Source: Lederbergia wuyishanensis
GTDB lineage: Bacteria; Bacillota; Bacilli; Bacillales; Bacillaceae_C
Length of the DNA: 64,000 nucleotides
Direction: 5' to 3'
NCBI RefSeq assembly: GCF_022900255.1
Contig: NZ_JALIRM010000010.1
Location: 124,001 to 188,000, forward strand
Both the position numbers and the translations under genes were made by a program. Shown one piece after another: positions 56,522-64,000 of this stretch (positions are counted from its first letter, which is position 1; each line of letters opens with the position of its first letter). The notes beneath the pieces are model-generated. The model was not told the origin of the DNA. It saw only the letters and a list, made by a program, of their open reading frames with translations, and ran no database searches.

Positions 56522-57145
56522 TCATTTTTTGGATACTTTCAATAACGGTGGTGCCACTGCCATTGTTACAATTCCAGCAAGGACTGCTTCAGCAAGGCCA
56601 TTTGTAAAAAACACAGCTATAATGGCTTTATAAATGGCACTAATGCTATCGGCATTAATTGCTTGAACATAGGCTTCATTAAATATTAAAGAGATTGAAC
56701 CCATAACTAAAAATGTATGAATGAACGTTGTAATTAAGGCAGTTAAAAATAAAGCTGGCTTTTGATTCGACTCATTCTTTTTTATAACTTTTTGAACAAC
56801 CTTGAATATATAGTAAGGAATAAACCCAATGATTACTCTTGGAACAATGGCAATAAATAACGCCCAAAAACTTCCGTGACTTGTTCCTAAAACAGGAATT
56901 GCTGGTGAAAAAGCAAATGATAGCAATGTTGGACTGATCGTATTGGTTGCAATACTAGTGAATCCAAACATAAGTCCTAGAAAAGCACCAATTTTTGGAC
57001 CTAAAATAATCGAAGCTATAATGATTGGGATATGAATCAATGTCGCTTTAATTACACCTAAATGTATAAACCCAAATGGTGTAAAAGCAAGCAATAAAAT
57101 AATGGATAAAAAAATTGCGGTTAAAGTAAAATCTTTTATTTTCAA
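56522..57145 (-). CDS. ECF transporter S component (substrate-specific membrane subunit)
   Basis: The 207-residue, six-helix protein has ECF S-component features. AAF-like N-terminal helices are followed by PFGFIHLGVIKATLIHIPII (about 22-41), IILGPKIGAFLGLMFGFTSI and a long loop after SPAIPVLG. The order resembles the pantothenate/CoA-precursor or QueT/BioY-like vitamin binders. The substrate cannot be set without comparison. It has no ATPase or T component next to it, which is normal for group II ECF systems that share one energising module. It follows the VOC gene with a 157-bp gap and a small GGACCTT hairpin (57214-57232). Confidence 0.85.
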   Translation of the reverse strand: MKIKDFTLTAIFLSIILLLAFTPFGFIHLGVIKATLIHIPIIIASIILGPKIGAFLGLMFGFTSIATNTISPTLLSFAFSPAIPVLGTSHGSFWALFIAIVPRVIIGFIPYYIFKVVQKVIKKNESNQKPALFLTALITTFIHTFLVMGSISLIFNEAYVQAINADSISAIYKAIIAVFFTNGLAEAVLAGIVTMAVAPPLLKVSKK

Positions 57146-57302
57146 CTTCTAACTCCTTTAGTAAACTATTTTTTCATCTACCTAAAGACATCAAATAAAA
57201 ACCGATTTATAATGGACCTTCCTCAAAGGTCCTCTCAACTTCTTCATAAAGAAGAAATCTTTAAAGTTTGAGATGTAGAGCATTTAAAGTCCCATTCAAT
57301 AT

Positions 57303-57740
57303 CTATCTAATTTTCTCAGCCAACTCTAAAATAATTCCCTCTGGACCACGAACGTAGCATAACTTATAACTTTCTTCATATTGCTGTATCTCACTAAAGA
57401 TTTCCGTGCCCTTCTCTTTCAATTTTGCAACAATCGCTTCAATATCTTCAACTGCAAAGCAAATATGTCGGATACCCAGCGTATTTGCAAAAGTTTGCTG
57501 AATACCTTTTTCATCTGATGGTGTATAAAATTTGACTAGCTCTATCCATGCCTGACCATCTGGCATCCCCAATCCTACACATGCCGTTTTAACATCATTA
57601 AGTCCAACTATTCTGTCCAACTGTTCTCCATCCAATTCCCATTCCGCTTGCACTTCAAGTCCTAAATCAAGAAAAAACGCTTTAGCCTCTGAAAGATCAT
57701 TTACGTTTATACTCACATGATCTATTCTATTGATCTTCAT
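57303..57740 (-). CDS. VOC family protein
   Basis: The 145-residue single VOC module has both halves visible: IDHVSINVNDLSEAKAFFLD (His 7, likely metal ligand) and LGIRHICFAVEDIEAIVAKL (His near 75). It ends YVRGPEGIILELAEKI with the metal-ligand Glu. The three ligands fit an active metal-dependent lyase, isomerase or resistance protein. No substrate is evident. The ribosome site AGGAGGTATGAG precedes the ATG. It is followed by the ECF S-component gene on the same strand. Confidence 0.85.
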   Translation of the reverse strand: MKINRIDHVSINVNDLSEAKAFFLDLGLEVQAEWELDGEQLDRIVGLNDVKTACVGLGMPDGQAWIELVKFYTPSDEKGIQQTFANTLGIRHICFAVEDIEAIVAKLKEKGTEIFSEIQQYEESYKLCYVRGPEGIILELAEKIR

Positions 57741-57832
57741 ATCTCATACCTCCTATGTTCCTGTTGATTTCAATACTTGTATTAGTGTAAGGTTTGTTTG
57801 AAATTCTAATTCACTTAAAACAGAAAATATCC

Positions 57833-57928
57833 TTCTTCAAATAACCTGCCCGATAGTTCAATAACAGCATATCCCTCTTCGAAGTAAGTTTCTATGCAAA
57901 TTCATACATTCGAAAAAACAAAAAAATC
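57833..57928. repeat. direct repeat, left copy flanking the peptidase S51 gene
   Basis: AACCTGCC, GTTCAATA-CAGCA, CCCTCTTCGA-GTAAG, CATTC-ATACATTC and AAAACAAAAAAA-type blocks occur in the same order at 58980-59078. The copies are about 70-75% alike by eye and in direct orientation. They bracket the GC-rich peptidase gene. Confidence 0.65.
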
Positions 57929-58165
57929 CATCTATATGAAAGATGGATCGGCTCTTCGTTATTCACTTAAGCCCACGTTACTTTTAGTACATTTCATCAC
58001 ATTTTGTTTTCTTCAGTTCTTCATAGCAGACTCGAAACTTCTCGAACATGAATTTGAATATCATAACCTTTTTTACAGAAATAACATCTGCCTCAGTCCC
58101 ATCAGTATATTGTAGAGCTAAGTTTTAGAAACTTTGCAATTTCAGTGTTTAGCGGCGGAGAAATA

Positions 58166-58828
58166 TCAGAGCGAAAACAGTTTCCAATTCCCTTCGGATA
58201 CAACTTCGACCTCTCCATCGATCACTTTGATTGCGGTTTGATCATCTATTGCATACGCCGGCACTTGCATCCCGGCGGCCCATTTCTCTGCAGCAGCCAT
58301 CGTGTTATATGGCAGCATCCCCAGGTGCGGAAACATTGCAAAGTCGACCAGTCCCAGAGTTTCATCACCACCGTTGTGTGGAGTCCAGCCAACGAAATAT
58401 TCCCCGATATTAGGTGCCATAACCATGCTCCCAGCGCTCATTCCCACATAGACTGCGTGCAGCGACGGCAAGAGGTCTGTCATTCCAGATTCCCGCATCC
58501 AGTGGCATAGGTAGAGGGCGTCGCCTCCCGCCACCAACAGTACGTCCGTCTCCCGTACCAGTGGCACCCAGCGGTCTTCGTCGATGCTTGGCAGCGCTGT
58601 GAGCTCTAGCACGCCGACAGACTTCCAACCCAAGTCGACCATGGGATTATCAGAGTTCCCGCTGATGAACTGCCAGGTTTTGACGCCGGGGCCGACCCAG
58701 GGGTGTCCGTACATCGCAGTTGGGATGCACAGGGCGTTGGAGTCGGCAATCGGCTTGCCCAGCATGTCAACCAACGCGTCGTGTATGCTTTTGTTATTGA
58801 CGCCTGCAGATGTGAGCAGAAATTTCAT
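58166..58828 (-). CDS. peptidase S51 / type 1 glutamine-amidotransferase-like protein, GC-rich
   Basis: The roughly 220-residue product resembles the aspartyl dipeptidase (PepE)/S51 group. The nucleophile elbow GMSAGSMV has Ser near 131, VLLVAGGDALYL lies before it, and the expected His/Glu residues are near PHNGGDETLG. PepE hydrolyses Asp-X dipeptides; members of this Bacillus/actinobacterial subgroup are uncharacterised. I start at ATG 58828, with GGGGAGGTTG upstream; the TTG at 58846 overlaps that site. Sampled lines are about 60% GC against about 35% around it, with direct repeats on both sides, so it was probably acquired from a high-GC donor. Confidence 0.85.
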   Translation of the reverse strand: MKFLLTSAGVNNKSIHDALVDMLGKPIADSNALCIPTAMYGHPWVGPGVKTWQFISGNSDNPMVDLGWKSVGVLELTALPSIDEDRWVPLVRETDVLLVAGGDALYLCHWMRESGMTDLLPSLHAVYVGMSAGSMVMAPNIGEYFVGWTPHNGGDETLGLVDFAMFPHLGMLPYNTMAAAEKWAAGMQVPAYAIDDQTAIKVIDGEVEVVSEGNWKLFSL

Positions 58829-58979
58829 ATTTTTCAACCTCCCCAATATTTAATAATGTTTGATGAATGATGAAAGATGATTGATAATCGACACTCACCT
58901 CTACCCGATTCATAATATTTTTAAATATATCCTCTAAAAAATTTTAGATCGATTTATTAAAAATTCTACACTTTCAATC

Positions 58980-59078
58980 AAAAATCCTTTTAAATTAACC
59001 TGCCAGTTAGTTCAATAGCAGCAACCCTCTTCGATGTAAGGTTTTAAGTACATTCATACATTCAATAAAACAAAAAAA
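58980..59078. repeat. direct repeat, right copy flanking the peptidase S51 gene
   Basis: Same block order as at 57833-57928 (CTGCC, AGTTCAATAGCAGCA, CCCTCTTCGATGTAAG, ACATTCATACATTC, AAACAAAAAAAC). The region from 59100 to 59270 to its right contains no gene; it has GGTGAATCGTCC and GGCTTTCAAGCAATTAAT segments that could be an old IS end, but I cannot confirm it. Confidence 0.65.
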
Positions 59079-59271
59079 CTTTATGTAGGGTGAATCGTCC
59101 CAAATTTAGCCTCAATAGAGATGCTAAGGGCAAAAAACGGCTGGCTTTCAAGCAATTAATATCCCCTATGGCACTCGTATTTGATGTGTCAACTAGCTGA
59201 TGGTAGTTCCTCATACCAATAATAATAAACCCAGCATTTCATTCTAAACCATGTCAATTTTTACACAATAT

Positions 59272-59300
59272 AAGGCCATAGAATCTTGTTCTATGGCCTT
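59272..59300 (-). terminator. hairpin after the second nucleotidase gene
   Basis: AAGGCCATAGAA / TTCTATGGCCTT with a 5-nt loop is a perfect 12-bp stem. The tail on the minus strand (ATATTGTG) is not a clean T run. Confidence 0.65.
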
Positions 59301-59320
59301 GAGAAGTTTTTGCTATTATT

Positions 59321-61549
59321 TTATTTTTCGAATACACCAAAAGTACCTAGACGGTCAGTTGTTACAGTAATTTTTCCTTCATTATAATTACCACCGACTA
59401 GTTCCCATGCTTTTTTACCTTCGTAGAGAACTTTTACATCTTCAGGATTTTTAACCTGTTTAGAATCAATAGTAAAGGACAAAGTAACTTCTTTGCTAAA
59501 GCTATAATTTTTGCCCATAGAATTAATTGTAAAGTCATATACAACTAAGGCTGATTTGTCCTTTACTTTGACTTCCTTAACTTTAATGTCTGTTGCACCA
59601 TCTGGTAGGTTTGATGCAGGTATTTGGAGATCGAAAACTCCATTAGAAATTACTAGATTCCCATCAGCTTCTTTTAGTTTTGCAATCGCTCCTCCATTTA
59701 AGGAAATGATTGTATTCTTTTGCTCAGAAATCTCAACAATGACAGTAGCCTCTTTTTCTACTTCATCTAATAGATTGGCGTCAACTTGATATTTATTACC
59801 TTTTCTTTCAGGTTTAACAACTACAGTTATCGGTTCTTCATTTGGTATTGAATTAACATCTACAATTCTTCCTTCAATATCAGTCGGAATCCCTTCACTA
59901 CCTAAGCTTATTAAATAATCACGGAAGTTTTCCCAATCAGAAAGTCCCAGGTCTGTTACACGGCCTTCTTCATAGGCCTTTGCAAATACATCATATCCGT
60001 CTCCACCTTTAGCTGTAAAAGCATTGGTTGCAATTGTATATGTTGTATTATTATCCACTGGTACAAAGTTGCCGTTAGCATCTTTAATATAAATTTCTAC
60101 TACTCGTTCTCCTGCTAGTTTAGTAGAGTCGAATTCTACTTTACCACCTGCGACATGTAGGAAACCGCCATTTTCTCCTGGATATCTACTTAAGGAGATT
60201 TCAAATGCTTCTTTTAACTCGGATCCAGTGACTTCCATAGTTGCCAATGTATTAGCAAACGGTAAAACAGTAATAACTTCACCAACGGTAATCGGACCAG
60301 CATCGATTGCTGCTCTGATACCACCACCGTTTTGCAACGCCATAACAACATTTTGTCCAGTGAATTCTCTTGCTTTTATAAGCATTCCATCTGTAATTAA
60401 GTTTCCTAGAATTGTTTCGTTTTTACGTACACTTGGTTTTGTGTCATCTCCATTTGTTCGTGGGTTTTCTAATTCTAACGGGGTTGACACACCAATTTCT
60501 TCTTTCGCTACTTCATCCACTTTTGCTTTGTACGGTGCTAAAATTCCAGCTGCTTCTTGGTCATCTTCTTGACTACCAATAGCTATTAATTTACCAGCTT
60601 GTTCAATGATTACACCATTTTTATCAAAGACAACATCGAGTACACCTAAATTACTATTGGCATTACCAGTTTGAACGATGACTGTAGGTGTTGCATCTTT
60701 AGAAACTACTACTGGTTCAGATAAAGTAGTATGGCTATGTCCACCGACAATAATATCAATACCTTCTACAGCTTCGGCAAGGATTAAGTCATTGTCAACC
60801 AGTGCATTATCGTCAAAACCAATATGTGTTAATGCAATTATCTTGTTAACACCTTCTGCTTCGAAAGCTTCGACAGCTTTCTCTGCTTCCTCGAGGTAGT
60901 TTTCAAATGCAATTGAACCTGGACTGGAAATATCAATTGTTTCTTCTGTTGTTAGTCCGAAGATACCGACTTTTTCTCCATTGACTTCTTTAATAATTCC
61001 ATTGTAAATCTGGCCATTTTCAATTTCTTCGGTAATAAAGTTATTAAATAACCCATTAATTTTATCGTCATTTGAGAAATCAACGTTTGCACTAACAAAT
61101 GGGAACTCTGCTCCGTTAATAAAGTCAGCTAAAGCTTGGTGACCTTCAGGAGAGGAACCTAAGTCAAATTCATGGTTGCCAAATGTCATGGCATCAAACC
61201 CCATTAAATTCATAAACGCTAGGTCTGCTTGACCCTGGAATTCATTGAAATACAATGTTCCTGTGAATGCATCTCCTGCATGTAGAAGAAGTGAATCTGG
61301 TTTTTCTGCTCTTACCTCTTTTACTGCAGTTACGGTCTTAGGCATGTTGTCTAACGCAGCATGAGTATCATTCGTATGCATGACGGTTAATTCAAAGTTT
61401 TCATTGGATAAATCTGTAGAATCTTCAGCTGATCCTGTTGTTAATTCTGCGGCACTAACCACAGGAGCAAAATTTACTAGAGTACATGGAACTACTAAAC
61501 TAGTGACCATTAACAAAGATAGTAGTTTTTTCTCCAAAAAGTTCTTCAT
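59321..61549 (-). CDS. secreted bifunctional metallophosphatase/5'-nucleotidase (second copy)
   Basis: The 742-residue protein has a signal peptide (about 1-33, ending VSAAE). A metallophosphatase domain follows, with MHTNDTHAAL, HAGDAFTG, GNHEFDLG and GGHSHT, then a 5'-nucleotidase C-terminal domain (about 365-555) with NGGGIRAAID and FANTLATMEVTGSEL. A further 160-residue beta-rich C-terminal module (about 570-740) is present. It has no LPxTG, so it is likely secreted or wall-associated through the last domain. It resembles B. subtilis YfkN-type enzymes and differs from the copy at 6.8 kb in its C-terminal modules. A four-repeat PhoP box lies upstream. AGGGAGGATAACC precedes the ATG. Confidence 0.92.
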   Translation of the reverse strand: MKNFLEKKLLSLLMVTSLVVPCTLVNFAPVVSAAELTTGSAEDSTDLSNENFELTVMHTNDTHAALDNMPKTVTAVKEVRAEKPDSLLLHAGDAFTGTLYFNEFQGQADLAFMNLMGFDAMTFGNHEFDLGSSPEGHQALADFINGAEFPFVSANVDFSNDDKINGLFNNFITEEIENGQIYNGIIKEVNGEKVGIFGLTTEETIDISSPGSIAFENYLEEAEKAVEAFEAEGVNKIIALTHIGFDDNALVDNDLILAEAVEGIDIIVGGHSHTTLSEPVVVSKDATPTVIVQTGNANSNLGVLDVVFDKNGVIIEQAGKLIAIGSQEDDQEAAGILAPYKAKVDEVAKEEIGVSTPLELENPRTNGDDTKPSVRKNETILGNLITDGMLIKAREFTGQNVVMALQNGGGIRAAIDAGPITVGEVITVLPFANTLATMEVTGSELKEAFEISLSRYPGENGGFLHVAGGKVEFDSTKLAGERVVEIYIKDANGNFVPVDNNTTYTIATNAFTAKGGDGYDVFAKAYEEGRVTDLGLSDWENFRDYLISLGSEGIPTDIEGRIVDVNSIPNEEPITVVVKPERKGNKYQVDANLLDEVEKEATVIVEISEQKNTIISLNGGAIAKLKEADGNLVISNGVFDLQIPASNLPDGATDIKVKEVKVKDKSALVVYDFTINSMGKNYSFSKEVTLSFTIDSKQVKNPEDVKVLYEGKKAWELVGGNYNEGKITVTTDRLGTFGVFEK

Positions 61550-61694
61550 GGTTATCCTCCCTTAAATTTCTATGACACCCATTTTAAAACTACTGCATCC
61601 ATATAAGTAGGTCAACCTCATTTACGAAGATTAAACAAAAAACGATACTTTATACCCAAATTTTTGCCCTAAGTCCGAACATTTTTTTATTATT

Positions 61695-61731
61695 TGTAAA
61701 CAACATTAATCTATTGTTAACGAGTTGTAAA
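61695..61731 (-). promoter_or_regulatory. PhoP box upstream of the second nucleotidase gene
   Basis: On the minus strand TTTACA (61726-61731), TTAACA (61715-61720), TTAATG (61704-61709) and TTTACA (61695-61700) follow at 11, 11 and 9 bp. No clear -10 is seen at the 20-bp spacing used by the other two promoters; TATAAA at 61649-61654 is farther away. Confidence 0.8.
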
Positions 61732-62584
61732 AATAATATCTACAAAAGAAATATGTATCTGTACTTAGTTGGCACTTCCCCAAATCCACCACCACTCCTT
61801 CTCCCCCATGGCTCCACGCCCTCTTTTAAGCCTCTAGGCAATGGAACTAAGTTGGTACCGAAAACGCCCGTTTTAGCCCTCTTTTTTCCACTCTAGCTTG
61901 TATAGAATATACTGCCATTGTAACTAAGTTCTACCCCGAAATGGAGGAAAGAGTCCAGAAAAAAGACCGGATCGCAGTACTTTTTGGATGTAATTAAAGT
62001 GAGGAAACTAATTGAATAGAACCTAGAAATTTTGAAGATTTATGGTGTGGAAAGGAACTGAAAAGCATTATTGTGCAAGGGATTGGGGGCATACTGAACA
62101 AAAAAAAACGATCGGAAACCAAAACTAATCAAACGTTTGATTAACAAAAAATAACCGAGAAAGACGTACCTATATCCCTTCTAAAAAGTTGGTTTTCACC
62201 CAAATCGGCTTCACACCCTAAATAAATAGAGAGTGGCGATGAATGAGCAGCGAACATCAATGAGTAATTAAAGAATAATGATAAACAGTTGAAGATTGTT
62301 AATGATCAATTAGAGAGTGAGTATGAATAATTAGCGGTGTTAGTAAGTGGATATTGGTGAGTAGTGAATGCTATAGCATTAATTATAGTCTATGGTAACC
62401 CAGAAAACATACCAGCAATAACTTTACGATTCATTTCAATCCATTACTAATCATTTTGTTTTTTCTGCTACTAAGATATCAACATTAACTGCAGGTAACG
62501 ACTACTGGTAAGGGAAGAAGAATTTAGCGGAGAGATATGAGGTTAGGAAAGGTTGAAATTTACTGTATTGGTGAAGAATTAAAA
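61732..62584. other. long gene-free region between the second nucleotidase and the 62.6-kb gene
   Basis: About 0.85 kb with no frame that has a ribosome site. It contains a degenerate direct repeat (AATGGAACTAAGTTGGTACC near 61841 and ATTGTAACTAAGTTCTACCC near 61918), the AAGGGATTGGGGG/palindrome unit (62089-62143), and an unusual purine-rich GAG/AGTGA-rich stretch (about 62240-62370). No RNA gene was recognised. Confidence 0.4.
62126..62143. repeat. intergenic palindrome, copy 3 (AAACGTTT core)
   Basis: TAATCAAACGTTTGATTA is identical to copy 2 and preceded by AAGGGATTGGGGG and an A-rich tract, as in copy 2. Confidence 0.7.
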
Positions 62585-62621
62585 AAACCCAAAGTTCAGA
62601 ACCCGTCTGTGCTTTGGGTTT
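62585..62621 (-). terminator. terminator of the gene at 62626-63060
   Basis: AAACCCAAAG / CTTTGGGTTT with a 17-nt loop directly follows the stop, with poly-T on the minus strand. Confidence 0.85.
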
Positions 62622-62625
62622 TTAT

Positions 62626-63060
62626 CTATTCTGTAGCAACTTCCCAATCAAAATCATGTTCTTCTATATAATCATAAAGAGGGATTATCACAGGGTCAAT
62701 TTTATAGTAGGTTTCCCCTCCTACGACAACATAATTGTAACTAAAGTAAATCTGGTGTAAACCTTTATTGGTTCGTATATTGATGCTATTTTTTAAGTCT
62801 TCATGGTTTCTACTCTTTTTCACTTTGAAATCTAGGTCCATCAATTGTTTAATTACTTTTGGATCTTGAATCGTCACACTTTCACTTTTACTCAAAAGTG
62901 GTTCATCTATAACCACACTCACTTCTATAATACTTTCATCTTTCCCGATTACACTCGAAAGAACTTCTTGGTACGTTGTTTTTTGCAATTGGTCATATAG
63001 CATATATCCTCCTATTAGGAAAATAACGATAACGAGACCAAAAGTTTGTTTTTTCTCCAT
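62626..63060 (-). CDS. membrane-anchored protein of unknown function
   Basis: The 144-residue product has one N-terminal hydrophobic helix (about 5-24, FGLVIVIFLIGGYMLYDQL) and a roughly 120-residue outer domain. A strand-rich region (SIIEVSVVIDEPLLSKSESV, VTIQDPKVIKQLMDLDFKVK) and IYFSYNYVVVGGETYYKIDP are visible. No lipobox Cys is present. I start at ATG 63060, because TAGGGGG is at the right distance from it; the ATGs at 63066 and 63081 are too close to or before it. The family is not recognised; small YpmB-like anchored proteins have a similar layout. Confidence 0.72.
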   Translation of the reverse strand: MEKKQTFGLVIVIFLIGGYMLYDQLQKTTYQEVLSSVIGKDESIIEVSVVIDEPLLSKSESVTIQDPKVIKQLMDLDFKVKKSRNHEDLKNSINIRTNKGLHQIYFSYNYVVVGGETYYKIDPVIIPLYDYIEEHDFDWEVATE

Positions 63061-63389
63061 ATTCATCCCCCTACATTCCAATACTCGTATACTATTCCAT
63101 TAAATGGTACCAAAGAAAATAATATTAATATAGTTGTTTTTTGATAGCACTATATGAAGTAGATATACATCAAAAATTAAAGGAGATATTTTAACTCGAT
63201 CTTTCCAACACGTTTCCCATATATTTGTCTGCTAAAAAATCCTTCTGTAAACAAAGAAAAGAGCTATGACCAAAGACGGGAAATGCAGCAATTTTTGGGA
63301 TGGTGTAACAGTAAGGAATAATACTGGATAGAGATTGGAAATTATGCAGATTAATTTGGTGGAGAGACTGAATTCATACAATCAATGTT
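63061..63389. other. gap between the anchored-protein and NUDIX genes
   Basis: 329 bp with no supported frame. AAAGGAGATATTTT near 63180 looks like a ribosome site but no ATG/GTG/TTG frame longer than about 20 codons follows. The rest is featureless AT-rich DNA. Confidence 0.3.
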
Positions 63390-63896
63390 TTATGTATTTT
63401 TTTCTTCATCCATTATATTGAATGAAAAATCTATAAGTTTGTTTTCTAACAATGTAAAATGGAAATCATATGGATTATCTTCGTATAACACAAAAGGAAG
63501 ATATCTTGGTATTGCTTCTCCTAAACCAAAGTTATTATTTGATAATACCCAATCTATACTTTTCCAGTCTAATATCCCCTCATCAGTCTTTATCGGAGTT
63601 GGATAACTATAATCATATGGAATTTCTACAAGATAAATATAGAAACCTCCAGCATCATTGTTATCTACTGTCCAAGTGACCTGGCCTTTATAAAAAACTT
63701 GAAAATTCATTATATTTATGGAGGTTTCTTCATTGACTTCTCGAATTACACATTCCAATGGAGTTTCATTGCATTCTATTTTTCCTCCAGTTCCATTCCA
63801 TAACCCTTTGGCTGGGGATGAATCTCGATTTAGTAAAAGTAGTTCATTATTCCTCTTAATAATACATAGCGTCATACCTATCATAATAAAAACCAT
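63390..63896 (-). CDS. NUDIX hydrolase (8-oxo-dGTP diphosphatase-like)
   Basis: The 168-residue protein has the NUDIX box at about residues 38-60: G-x5-E-x7-REV-x-EET, read as GGKIECNETPLE then CVIREVNEETSI. Flanking features such as GMTLCIIKRNNELLLLNRD and GLWNGTGGKIE are typical of MutT-type enzymes that sanitise oxidised nucleotides. The length fits this group. The ATG at 63896 has AAGGAAAGTG in front; the ATG one codon earlier lies too close to it. The last 100 bp of the window upstream of it contain no gene I can support. Confidence 0.88.
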   Translation of the reverse strand: MVFIMIGMTLCIIKRNNELLLLNRDSSPAKGLWNGTGGKIECNETPLECVIREVNEETSINIMNFQVFYKGQVTWTVDNNDAGGFYIYLVEIPYDYSYPTPIKTDEGILDWKSIDWVLSNNNFGLGEAIPRYLPFVLYEDNPYDFHFTLLENKLIDFSFNIMDEEKNT

Positions 63897-64000
63897 CACT
63901 TTCCTTAAAGGTTTTGTTGCTCAAGCATAATCTGTAATTATTTTCCTTTAACTAATCTGCTCTGTTGCTTAATAACTTCAACTTAAAAAGCGATAATCCT

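Noticed and set aside
57894-58115. 73-codon plus-strand frame next to the peptidase S51 gene
   Set aside because: It starts within the left direct repeat and has no ribosome site; the repeat explains its partial reappearance at 59040.
59100-59270. Possible IS end to the right of the peptidase S51 gene
   Set aside because: Some segments resemble transposon ends, but I found no inverted repeat, target duplication or transposase-like frame to support it.
60228-60572. 114-codon plus-strand frame opposite the second nucleotidase gene
   Set aside because: Shadow of the real minus-strand gene, whose domains and codon pattern are clear.
1-64000. CRISPR arrays, rRNA, tRNA genes, prophage
   Set aside because: No regularly spaced repeats, no conserved rRNA stretches, no cloverleaf with CCA-type end, and no phage structural genes were seen in the window.

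Overview
The window is about 36-38% GC (estimated by eye) chromosomal DNA from a Bacillales bacterium in the Bacillaceae or a close relative. It has strong AGGAGG-type ribosome sites and many TTG/GTG starts. Its operons resemble those of Bacillus subtilis closely (bmr-bmrR, mhqR-mhqO-mhqD, rbsR-rbsK, sdpRI, PhoP-type promoters). No rRNA, tRNA, CRISPR array, prophage or intact insertion sequence was seen. I cannot name the species.

Layout. 0-6.5 kb: a partial membrane protein, a GC-rich DUF6223 gene, an OmpR-type two-component system, small stress genes (glutathione peroxidase, VOC protein, WrbA-like flavoprotein) and pssA. 6.7-14 kb: a secreted nucleotidase, a second-type aspartyl-tRNA synthetase behind a T-box leader, PhzF, DinB, an SdpR/SdpI-like pair and an O-methyltransferase. 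14-21.8 kb: a GH76 glycosidase, an AAA ATPase, a STAS protein, CarD, MarR with an AhpD-like protein, a LOG protein, and several decayed gene fragments. 21.9-29 kb: a detoxification block with bmr/bmrR and the quinone/electrophile (Mhq) cluster. 29.5-45 kb: membrane proteins, including a DHODH-like/membrane fusion; an rbsR-rbsK-nucleoside hydrolase-DcuC-type transporter operon; a MutS2-like protein behind a structured leader; a Bcr/CflA efflux protein, acetyl- and methyltransferases, and an IS remnant. 45-50 kb: two ECF sigma/anti-sigma operons and an unknown membrane pair. 50-64 kb: a secreted glycerophosphodiesterase, a MerR-controlled acetyltransferase, a DAACS symporter, an ECF-transporter S component, a GC-rich peptidase S51 gene between direct repeats, a second secreted nucleotidase, and a NUDIX hydrolase.

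How the parts work together. Three secreted phosphate-releasing enzymes far apart in the window (6.8, 50-53 and 59-61.5 kb) each sit behind 11-bp-phased TTAACA-like repeats that look like PhoP boxes, so they appear to be one phosphate-starvation set. MhqR-type boxes tie mhqR, mhqO-flavin reductase-mhqD and wrbA-SDR into a quinone-stress set. The ribose/nucleoside operon has a palindrome at its promoter and a near-identical copy inside rbsK.

The most unusual locus is the aspS2 leader. A complete T-box with terminator is followed by a 31-codon reading frame with its own strong ribosome site. Codons 2-9 of that frame are all Asp or Asn, and it overlaps the synthetase ribosome site and start. This suggests a second, translation-level sensor of Asp/Asn charging stacked on the T-box.
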